The notes under the pieces are model-generated. The model saw only the letters and a list, made by a program, of their open reading frames with translations, did not search any database and had not been told where the DNA came from. From an uncultured Clostridium sp. (lineage in GTDB: Bacteria; Bacillota; Clostridia; Lachnospirales; Lachnospiraceae): a stretch of 21,731 bases of DNA. The position numbers and the translations under genes are program-made. Shown piece by piece: positions 1 to 6,450 of this stretch (its first letter is position 1; every line of letters begins with the position of its first letter). The stretch covers positions 1-21,731 of the forward strand of contig CALHQJ010000041.1 in assembly GCA_938036545.1 (NCBI GenBank), written 5' to 3'.

Positions 1-11
1 ATGGCTGTCTT

Positions 12-698
12 TTATCCCTTCTCAGGTTCTACCAAGCGGTAGCCCACTCCCCTGACTGTAGTTACGTAAGAAGCACCTTCTTCTCCCAACTTCTGGCGGA
101 GAGTTCTTACATGCATGTCCAGAGTTCTGGTTTCTCCGGCATATTCATAGCCCCACACATGATCCAGCAGTTCTTCCCTGGTTACTACCCTGGTTCTGTT
201 CATACACAAATACCACAATAATTCAAATTCCTTTAAAGTCAGCTTCACAAGCTGGCCGTCAAAATATACTTCCCTCACTGCCCGCTTAATGAGAAGCTTT
301 CCGATTTCCACCTGATCATTGTCCTGTTTTCCGCTGCGGCGCAGAAGGCCCCTGATACGGGCAGCCAGTTCCAGTACGCCAAAGGGTTTTACCATGTAGT
401 CATCAGCGCCGCTGTCCAGTCCGGTTACCTTATCCATTTCCCGCTCTTTGGCAGTTAAAAGGATAATAGGAATAGCAGCCAGCTCTTCCTTTTTCCGGAT
501 TTTCCGGATGGCGGCAACACCGTCCATTCCCGGAAGCATCCAGTCAAAAATGGCCAAATCCGGCGGAAGCTCTTCAAACCGTTTTAATCCCTCTTCCGCC
601 GTTTCAAAGCACTCAGCCTCATAGCCAAAGCCTTCTAATGCTACTTTTAATAAATTACGGATATTTTCATCATCTTCTATGACATAGATCCGTTCCAT
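12..698 (-). CDS. OmpR/PhoB-family response regulator
   Basis: DNA-binding response regulator of 228 residues. The N-terminal receiver domain (about 1-120) shows the acidic pair D9/D10, the phospho-acceptor D52 in the FDWMLPGMDG stretch, T82 and K104 in the VKPF motif. The C-terminal winged helix (about 130-224) has the usual RTLDMHVRTLRQKLGE recognition region and the VRGVGYRL hairpin. The start at 698 has a GGAGGA site 7-8 bases upstream. Its first 22 bases overlap the end of the phosphate symporter gene, so the two are probably translationally coupled. That neighbour and the Pho-box-like repeats upstream of the pair suggest a PhoB/PhoP-type regulator of phosphate starvation; this role is inference. 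A partner histidine kinase is not in the window and would be expected just beyond its left edge. The family call is secure, the ligand less so. Confidence 0.95.
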   Translation of the reverse strand: MERIYVIEDDENIRNLLKVALEGFGYEAECFETAEEGLKRFEELPPDLAIFDWMLPGMDGVAAIRKIRKKEELAAIPIILLTAKEREMDKVTGLDSGADDYMVKPFGVLELAARIRGLLRRSGKQDNDQVEIGKLLIKRAVREVYFDGQLVKLTLKEFELLWYLCMNRTRVVTREELLDHVWGYEYAGETRTLDMHVRTLRQKLGEEGASYVTTVRGVGYRLVEPEKG

Positions 699-2356
699 GC
701 TGCTTCCTCCTTCACATAACCGGCAATGTTGACTGCATGGTCAGAGATTCTCTCCAGGTTGCTGACTGCATCTAAAAATACCACGCCATTTTCAAAATTA
801 CACTGCATATCGGTCAGGCGCTTCATATGGTTTTCTCTTAATTCTTCTTCCTGGCTGTCCACTTCCTCCTCTTTGCGAAGAGCCTGGCGAACCAGGGTCA
901 TATCGTGGTTCTTTCTTGCGCCGATTGCACAGGTTACCGCTTCTTTTACCGTTTCAATCAGGGCTTCCATCTCCTGGGCAGCTTCCTGTGAAAAGATCAA
1001 TTCGCCGTTTTTCTTTTCCTGGGACAGTTCTGCCAGGTTTTCGCAGTGATCACCGATGCGTTCAATATCATTGATACTGTAAAACAAATTCTTTACTGCC
1101 AGATGCTGCTCTTCATTTAAAGATCCGTTGCTAAGGCCTACCAGATACCCAGCCAGCAGTTTCTGCATCCGGTTAATCATCTTTTCATTTTCAAATACAG
1201 CGTTAATACTCTCTTCTTCCCCTGTTAAAAGACCTCTGCCAGCCAGTTCCAGATTTCTGATCGCCAGTTCGCCCATAGAAATCACTTCATTTTGAACCTG
1301 TTCAATTGCCAGAGAAGGCGTCTCTAACAGACGGTTGTCCAGATGGCGGGACATCTGATCGTCCGGAGCTGCTTCTTTTCCGGAGCTTTTCTTTTCTCCC
1401 AACATAAGACCGGAAAGTTTTACCAGCACTCCGGCAAATGGGAATAACAGAATGGTGTTGGTTACATTAAATACGGTATGGAAAATAGAAATTTCCACAC
1501 TGCTGATAGAAGATGCTGCCAAATCCGGTTTCACTGCAAACAGGATTGTCATCAGAATACCGAAAATTACTGCACCCATTACGTTAAATAACAGGTGAAT
1601 AGCTGCCGCACGTTTTGCAGTTCTGTGAGCGCCCACACTGGACAGGATTGCGGTAATACAGGTACCGATATTCTGGCCTAATGTAATGAAAATTGCAGAC
1701 TGCCAGTTTACCACGCCGTTTAAAGCCAGGGTCTGTAAAATACCAACCGATGCGGAAGAACTCTGAATAATTGCAGTTACCAGAGCGCCTGCCAAAATTC
1801 CCAGCAGAGGATTTTTTCCCAGTACCGCAAAAATATTTCCGAAAATCGGAGCGTCACGGTAAGGTTCAATGGAAGAGGACATAAAGCTGAGACCAATAAA
1901 TAACAAGCCGAAGCCAATGAGAATTTCTCCAATTTCCTTTTTCTTGGAATCCTTCGCAAACATAATAACTGCCGCTCCGATTCCCACCAGTACCGGCGCA
2001 AAGAACTCAGGCTTTAACATCTCGCCCCACTCGCTCATAGACACAATCCAGCTGGTTACCGTGGTTCCGATGTTGGCGCCCATAATCACGCCTACTGCCT
2101 GAGTCAGGTTCATAAGGCCTGCATTTACGAAACCGACAATCATAACGGTAGTTGCCGATGAGCTCTGGATAATTGCCGTTATGCCTGCTCCCAGCAGCAC
2201 GCCCATCAGACGATTTGACGTCAGCACTCCCAACAGCTTCTGCATTCTGTGGCCTGCCGACTTTTGCAGACCGTCAGCCATCTGATTCATTCCATACAAG
2301 AACATTCCCAGACCGCCGATGAATTGAAATAGTACTCCAATTGCTTCGATGTTCAT
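677..2356 (-). CDS. Na+/phosphate symporter with PhoU-like C-terminal domain
   Basis: Membrane symporter of 559 residues (NptA / type II Na/Pi cotransporter family) expected to import phosphate with sodium. Two inverted-topology repeats are visible: QSSSATT at 64-70 with GANIGTT near 93, and QSSSAS at 198-203 with GQNIGT near 227. About eight hydrophobic segments fill residues 1-325. The hydrophilic, helical C-terminus (about 345-540, with repeated ERIGDHCENLAEL and ERISDHAVNIAGY-like motifs) resembles PhoU, as in many bacterial members. I place the start at the ATG at 2356 because GGAGGA at 2361-2366 precedes it by 4 bases; a TTG at 2368 would sit on top of that ribosome-binding site. The response regulator downstream overlaps its last 22 bases. 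An 11-bp-spaced TTTACA array upstream suggests control by phosphate. Confidence 0.93.
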   Translation of the reverse strand: MNIEAIGVLFQFIGGLGMFLYGMNQMADGLQKSAGHRMQKLLGVLTSNRLMGVLLGAGITAIIQSSSATTVMIVGFVNAGLMNLTQAVGVIMGANIGTTVTSWIVSMSEWGEMLKPEFFAPVLVGIGAAVIMFAKDSKKKEIGEILIGFGLLFIGLSFMSSSIEPYRDAPIFGNIFAVLGKNPLLGILAGALVTAIIQSSSASVGILQTLALNGVVNWQSAIFITLGQNIGTCITAILSSVGAHRTAKRAAAIHLLFNVMGAVIFGILMTILFAVKPDLAASSISSVEISIFHTVFNVTNTILLFPFAGVLVKLSGLMLGEKKSSGKEAAPDDQMSRHLDNRLLETPSLAIEQVQNEVISMGELAIRNLELAGRGLLTGEEESINAVFENEKMINRMQKLLAGYLVGLSNGSLNEEQHLAVKNLFYSINDIERIGDHCENLAELSQEKKNGELIFSQEAAQEMEALIETVKEAVTCAIGARKNHDMTLVRQALRKEEEVDSQEEELRENHMKRLTDMQCNFENGVVFLDAVSNLERISDHAVNIAGYVKEEAAWNGSMS

Positions 2357-2436
2357 ACTTTCCTCCAAATTTTTCCCATGTATTGCGGCAAAGCGTAGAC
2401 GTTCTCTGCCACTGTAATTTTACTTTATCAGAGTTT

Positions 2437-2475
2437 TGTAAAGTCTTTCTGTGCCATATGTAAAATTTGTGTAAA
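2437..2475 (-). promoter_or_regulatory. Putative Pho box (TTTACA direct repeats, 11-bp period)
   Basis: On the minus strand, exact TTTACA hexamers occupy 2475-2470, 2464-2459 and 2442-2437. The fourth register position (2453-2448) holds the degenerate CACAGA. Spacing is thus 11, 11 and 11 bp, which is the repeat period of Pho boxes (TT-A-CA-like hexamers with 5-bp gaps, bound by PhoP/PhoB). A weak further half-site CCGACA lies in register at 2486-2481. A possible -10 (TAAAAT, 2422-2417) lies 14 bases after the last hexamer, giving a leader of about 55 bases. The pattern is seen directly; binding by the response regulator is inferred. Confidence 0.65.
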
Positions 2476-2505
2476 ATATTTGTCGGTCTGTCCTGTCTTC
2501 TGCTG

Positions 2506-3498
2506 TTATAAGCGTTCCCGATATACCCGAAGAACATTCCTGTAGCATACGTCTTCAATTTCGGATACAGTAAATCCGGCTTTTTCCATGGATTCTGCCA
2601 GTTTTTGCATGGAAGCTGCAGACTCAATTTCCATAGCGCCTCCCACACCGTCAAAATCCGTGCCAATTCCAATGCACTGGATTCCTCCTACCTGTTTAAT
2701 ATGCTTCATATGGCGGATCATATCCTCAATTCTGCTGCAGGCATCCTTTTCATCTGGAAAATCCTTTAGGAAAATGCCGCCGAAGTTAATTCCCATGACA
2801 CCGCCCCGCTCAGAAAGCTTACGAATCATATCGTCCGTCAAGTTTCTTGGATGGGAGGCTACAGCTCTTGCATTGGAATGGCTGGCTACAAAAGGTTTTT
2901 TACTGTATCGGAATACGTCGTAAATTCCTGCGTCTCCCAAATGGGAAATATCCAAAATCATTCCCAGCCGATCCATTTCTTCTACAAAGGCAATCCCCGT
3001 CTCTGTAAGGCCTTTTTCCGTTTCCGGCACTACCGTTCCTGCCATAGGACCTTCCCAAATTACCCGGTTTGGAAACGCCAGTTCATTTTCAAAATTCCAG
3101 GTTAAAGTCATCATACGGACACCCAGACGGTAAAAATCCCGAAGAAGCTTTAAGCTGCCTCGACAAACTGCCCCTTCTTCGATGGTCAAAAGTGCAGAAA
3201 GCCGCCCCTGATTCCAATTGTCTTCAATCTCCTTCCATGTGGTGACAACAGAAATCCTGTCTTGGTTGGCTTCCATCTCTGTATAGAAGGTGTCCAGCAT
3301 TTCCAGTGCAAACTCTGCCGGCCGATCGGTCTCCTTTAAATAGGTAAACAGGCCAAAGTTTTGAAGCCCGTAATCTCCTGCCTTCAGTTTTTCCAAATCA
3401 ATGCAAAGAGAATTGGAGGCCAGTCCAATTTCTTCTCCCTTTAATCTTCTTCGATAAATCTCCCCGATTGTGTCACAGTGCATATCAACTATCCGCAT
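2506..3498 (-). CDS. Membrane-dipeptidase family (peptidase M19) protein
   Basis: Zinc-dependent dipeptidase of the renal-dipeptidase family, 330 residues, predicted cytosolic because no signal peptide is seen. Metal-ligand motifs are in family order: H7-x-D9 in the DMHCDT start, the bridging glutamate in TIEEGA (about E107), H186 in DISH, H207 in ASHSNAR, and the GTDFDG motif near 279-284. Length is normal for bacterial members. The start at 3498 has AAGGAG about 10 bases upstream. It overlaps the end of the cation transporter by 14 bases, so the two are co-transcribed and probably coupled. Family members cleave dipeptides, including D-amino-acid-containing ones; the substrate here is unknown. 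A hydrolase needing divalent metal beside a metal transporter may be meaningful, but this is speculation. Confidence 0.93.
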   Translation of the reverse strand: MRIVDMHCDTIGEIYRRRLKGEEIGLASNSLCIDLEKLKAGDYGLQNFGLFTYLKETDRPAEFALEMLDTFYTEMEANQDRISVVTTWKEIEDNWNQGRLSALLTIEEGAVCRGSLKLLRDFYRLGVRMMTLTWNFENELAFPNRVIWEGPMAGTVVPETEKGLTETGIAFVEEMDRLGMILDISHLGDAGIYDVFRYSKKPFVASHSNARAVASHPRNLTDDMIRKLSERGGVMGINFGGIFLKDFPDEKDACSRIEDMIRHMKHIKQVGGIQCIGIGTDFDGVGGAMEIESAASMQKLAESMEKAGFTVSEIEDVCYRNVLRVYRERL

Positions 3499-4414
3499 GT
3501 TTTTCTTCTCCTTTGTGTGTTGTGGATGCCAGCTTCTTCAATTCGTCTATATTAAATTCAATTTCCGGAAGCAGCTCAAAATAAAAATCCGAATATTTTT
3601 CTGCCAGAGCCACGATACATCGGTTCTGAAGCCATTTAAACCGACGCAGGGAAAGTTCGTCTTTGTCCAGGGTTATATAGGCGCTGATCCACAGCTTTCT
3701 ACCGGTGCGCACGATCTCGTAAGACAGTTCGGAACAGTTGCTCTCTCGGATAATCGGTTCTACAATGTCTTTAATCTCCTGCACAGTCTCTTCTTCCGGC
3801 GAAATCAGCAGCAGATCCCGAATTCCCGTAATTACCGTTTTAATCGGAACCGGTATCATAATCATAGATAGTATAATGGTAAATATGGAATCCAGATAAG
3901 GCGTAACCCTGGAAAACCAGTCAAAGGGCACAAAATAAGGCAGGAAAAAAGCCGCCGTCATTCCCAGGGAAATGATGCTGTCCATCTTCCACCCTTCCAT
4001 TTCTACAGTTACAATGGGGGAGTTTATGTTCTTATTTTTCTTTTTCAAATACAAGGTTACTGCAATGCCCAGAATGCAGGCAGACAGCTCAAACCAGGCA
4101 ACCGTGTTAAATTCTACGGTACGGCCGCCGTGAAATAAAATGTGCATGCTGTTGGAAATCAGTCCTACGGTTACCGCAGTCATGGTAATTCCTTTGATAA
4201 CCAGGAAAAAGGTCTCCATCTGCATATGCCCGAAAGGATATTTTTCATTGCTGGGCTTATACAAAAGGGGAATTAAAAATACGGAAGGAAGCAGCATGAA
4301 GAACTCAATCCCATCATACACCGCATCCAGAAGAACTGCCTGGGAACCGGTTACGACTGCCATCACCAGCTCCACTATTACAAAAAACAAATTCCCGTAT
4401 AAAGAAACGGTCAT
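3485..4414 (-). CDS. Cation diffusion facilitator (CDF) family transporter
   Basis: Predicted divalent-cation exporter of the CDF family, 309 residues from the in-frame ATG at 4414. Five or six hydrophobic segments precede a soluble C-terminal domain of about 90 residues, as in this family. The second segment carries a DxxxD pair (LLDAVYDG), but in the segment containing WKMDS the residue four before Asp is Gly, not the usual His/Asp; this fits the divergent predicted Co/Zn/Cd branch. Start choice is uncertain. The frame is open up to a TTG at 4525, but that lies in the -35 box. The only ATG with a good ribosome-binding site (AGGTGG, then ATG at 4455) is one frame off and reads 14 codons to a TGA overlapping the ATG at 4414. 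Re-initiation at 4414 or a -1 frameshift are both possible. It overlaps the M19 peptidase gene by 14 bases. Confidence 0.85.
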   Translation of the reverse strand: MTVSLYGNLFFVIVELVMAVVTGSQAVLLDAVYDGIEFFMLLPSVFLIPLLYKPSNEKYPFGHMQMETFFLVIKGITMTAVTVGLISNSMHILFHGGRTVEFNTVAWFELSACILGIAVTLYLKKKNKNINSPIVTVEMEGWKMDSIISLGMTAAFFLPYFVPFDWFSRVTPYLDSIFTIILSMIMIPVPIKTVITGIRDLLLISPEEETVQEIKDIVEPIIRESNCSELSYEIVRTGRKLWISAYITLDKDELSLRRFKWLQNRCIVALAEKYSDFYFELLPEIEFNIDELKKLASTTHKGEEKHADS

Positions 4415-4455
4415 TGCCTTTTTTTCTTTTTTTGAAGTTTTTTTCCGATTCGCAT
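4411..4455 (-). other. 14-codon leader ORF / possible frameshift site at CDF start
   Basis: An ATG at 4455 with AGGTGGG at 4467-4461 (5 bases between) opens a 14-residue basic ORF, MRIGKKLQKKKKRQ. Its TGA overlaps the in-frame ATG of the cation transporter (ATGA at 4414-4411). The ORF contains three runs of exactly seven A: 4444-4438, 4433-4427 and 4425-4419. In its reading frame, bases 4432-4426 read A AAA AAG, the known -1 slippery heptamer. A -1 slip, or one extra A in any run, would join this ATG to the transporter frame with a lysine-rich N-terminus. Confidence 0.5.
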
Positions 4456-4496
4456 GAATACCCACCTGTCTATGATCTGCTTCAAGATTTACAGGT

Positions 4497-4525
4497 AGTA
4501 TAGCACAGCTGAAAATAAACCGCAA
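4497..4525 (-). promoter_or_regulatory. Promoter for the CDF-M19 operon
   Basis: The minus strand reads TTGCGG (4525-4520), a 17-base spacer, then TATACT (4502-4497). The -10 matches 5 of 6 consensus positions; the -35 keeps only TTG. Transcription would start near 4490, upstream of the ribosome-binding site at 4467-4461 but downstream of the TTG at 4525, which argues against that TTG as a start codon. Confidence 0.6.
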
Positions 4526-4528
4526 GAA

Positions 4529-4548
4529 GCCCAGCCTGACGGCTGGGC
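4529..4548 (-). terminator. Terminator hairpin after the efflux operon
   Basis: A perfect 8-bp stem (GCCCAGCC / GGCTGGGC) with a 4-base loop begins 9 bases after the permease stop. It is followed on the minus strand by TTCTTG and then a T-rich stretch. The T tract is short, so termination may be partial. It lies immediately before the promoter of the next operon. Confidence 0.6.
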
Positions 4549-4557
4549 GAAACCGCT

Positions 4558-5736
4558 CTACTCACTTCGCAGCGCATCAATGGGGTTTAATCTGGCTGCT
4601 CGGTTAGCCGGCATATATCCAAAAATCAGTCCGATTCCTACAGAAACGCTAAAGGAAATGGCTACTGCCCCAAAGGTAGGGCTGGCAGAGATTCCCATGG
4701 CCTGGCCCACCAGCTTTGTCGCAATGGCTCCGATAGCAATTCCAATCAGTCCGCCAATGGAACTGGTCACTGCCGCCTCGATTACAAACTGCTGCATAAT
4801 CACTCTCTTTTTTGCTCCCAGGGATTTGCGGATGCCAATCTCCCTGGTTCTTTCTGTTACAGATACCAGCATAATGTTCATAACGCCAACACCGGCAACC
4901 AGAAGGGAAATCCCTGCAATTCCGCCAAGCATGGCAGACATCATGGCAATCTGCTCGTTTAACGAATCCAGCATTTCACTATTGGCCATAATCTGATATA
5001 AATCATCAGTTTTAAATGTTTCTAGCAAAAATGCATCCAGCAGGTTTTTGCAGGTTTCCGTATCTCCTACATCTTTTGTAGTAAATACATAGCTGTTGAT
5101 GCTGGCATTTCTGGACATTTTCACTGCCACGCTGTAAGGCATCCATACAAAATCATCGGTTCCTCCCTCTTCCAGTTCATCTTCATCCTGTCTTTGTACC
5201 ACGCCTACAATTTTAAATGCAGAACCGCCGATTTTCAGTGTCTCTCCCAGAGCTTTCTCCGGGCTTCCATACAACTCATGGGCCACGAAATAGCCAATTA
5301 CGCAAACCTTCTGGCGGCTGGCAATATCTGAATACTGGATATTCCGTCCGCTTTCCAGTTCATATCCTTTTACATCCAGGTATTCTTCGCTGTATCCTCC
5401 CACACTGGTAGAAGAAAGTCTGTCGTTTCCGTGCTTCACAACGGTGGATACGGTTACCTGAGGGCTCATCTGGCCAAACATATCTCTGTGTTCTTCATAG
5501 AACTCATACATCTGGTCTTCGCTTACCGATCGGCTGTCGATATTAGTCAGACGCACTGACATCTGATTGACGCCCATACTGGCAAAGCTGTCTACTACTG
5601 TGGACATGTAGCCGTTTACCACGCTTACCAGAATAATGACCGATGCTACGCCGATAATAATACCGAGCATGGTCAAAAAGGAACGCATTTTATTGCCCCA
5701 TATGCTTCTAAGAGCCATTTTAAAGGATTGCAGCAT
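4558..5736 (-). CDS. MacB/FtsX-type ABC transporter permease
   Basis: Membrane subunit of a MacB-like ABC transporter, 392 residues. Topology is typical: one transmembrane helix near residues 17-40, an extracellular core domain (about 45-265), then three helices in the last 130 residues. Family signatures are the start LRSIWGNKMRSFLTMLGIIIGV, the loop TEREIGIRKS-like segment (TRTREIGIRKSLGAKK in part) and the terminal motif ARLNPIDALR. It overlaps the ATPase gene by 17 bases, and the adaptor and SLH genes lie upstream in the same operon. MacB-type proteins act by extracytoplasmic conformational change rather than by carrying substrate through the membrane; substrates are peptides, antibiotics or lipoproteins. 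The substrate here cannot be read from sequence. It is the last gene of the operon. Confidence 0.93.
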   Translation of the reverse strand: MLQSFKMALRSIWGNKMRSFLTMLGIIIGVASVIILVSVVNGYMSTVVDSFASMGVNQMSVRLTNIDSRSVSEDQMYEFYEEHRDMFGQMSPQVTVSTVVKHGNDRLSSTSVGGYSEEYLDVKGYELESGRNIQYSDIASRQKVCVIGYFVAHELYGSPEKALGETLKIGGSAFKIVGVVQRQDEDELEEGGTDDFVWMPYSVAVKMSRNASINSYVFTTKDVGDTETCKNLLDAFLLETFKTDDLYQIMANSEMLDSLNEQIAMMSAMLGGIAGISLLVAGVGVMNIMLVSVTERTREIGIRKSLGAKKRVIMQQFVIEAAVTSSIGGLIGIAIGAIATKLVGQAMGISASPTFGAVAISFSVSVGIGLIFGYMPANRAARLNPIDALRSE

Positions 5737-6442
5737 AATCTTTCACATCTCCGTCAAAATTAATTTTTCCATCCTGAATCCGGACCACCCGTTTCGCCTC
5801 CAGGGCAATGGAACTGTCGTGGGTAATCATCACAATGGTATTGCCTTCCTGATTCAGCTGCTTTAAAAAGTCCAGTACCTCCCTGCTGGTTTTGGAGTCC
5901 AGAGCGCCGGTAGGTTCATCTGCCAGAATCAGGGAGGGATCGCCTGCCAGAGCCCTGGCTATGGAAACCCTCTGCTGCTGTCCGCCGGAAAGCTGGTTGG
6001 GACGGTTCTGGTATTTATCTCTTAATCCCACTTTTTCCAGAGAAGCCAGAGCCCGCTCTTTCCTCTCTGTGCTTCCGACTCCCGCATAAAGCAGAGGCAG
6101 CTCCACGTTTTCCAGCAGATTTAATTTGGGAAGCAGGTTGTACTGCTGAAAGATAAACCCAATCATTTTATTGCGGATTTCTGCCAGTTCGTCATCTTTC
6201 ATATCGCTGACATCCTGGCCTCCCAGATAATAAGAACCGCTGGTAGGCACATCCAGAGCGCCGATAATGTTCATCAGGGTAGACTTTCCACTGCCGGATT
6301 TTCCCACAATGGCAACAAATTCTCCTTTATTAATAGAAAGTGAGATGCCGTCATTGGCTCTCACTTCCTCCTCTCCCATCTGGTAAATCTTATAAATATC
6401 TTCCAATTGGATTAAGGGTGATCCCTTTTTTACATTATCCAT
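5720..6442 (-). CDS. MacB/LolD-type ABC transporter ATPase
   Basis: Cytoplasmic ATP-binding subunit, 240 residues, that would power the adjacent permease. Visible motifs in order: Walker A GKSGSGKST (about 47-55), Q-loop FQQYNLLP (about 98-105), signature LSGGQQQR (151-158), Walker B LILADE (171-176) with EPTGALD, and the H-loop MITHD near 203-207. The LSGGQQQR plus PTGALD combination is characteristic of the MacB/LolD/FtsE branch. The start at 6442 has AGGAG about 7 bases upstream, overlapping the stop of the adaptor gene. Its 3' end overlaps the permease by 17 bases, suggesting coupled synthesis of the pair. Confidence 0.96.
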   Translation of the reverse strand: MDNVKKGSPLIQLEDIYKIYQMGEEEVRANDGISLSINKGEFVAIVGKSGSGKSTLMNIIGALDVPTSGSYYLGGQDVSDMKDDELAEIRNKMIGFIFQQYNLLPKLNLLENVELPLLYAGVGSTERKERALASLEKVGLRDKYQNRPNQLSGGQQQRVSIARALAGDPSLILADEPTGALDSKTSREVLDFLKQLNQEGNTIVMITHDSSIALEAKRVVRIQDGKINFDGDVKDYAAIL

Positions 6443-6450
6443 CTCTTCTC

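Noticed and set aside
2357..2368. TTG at 2368 as the start of the phosphate symporter
   Set aside because: It overlaps the GGAGGA ribosome-binding site that serves the ATG at 2356.
3470..3871. Open frame of 133 codons on the plus strand opposite the CDF gene
   Set aside because: No start signals and no similarity to known proteins by eye; antisense to the conserved C-terminal domain of the transporter.
4415..4525. N-terminal extension of the cation transporter from the TTG at 4525
   Set aside because: The TTG is part of a -35 box (TTGCGG-17-TATACT), has no ribosome-binding site, and would lie upstream of the transcription start.
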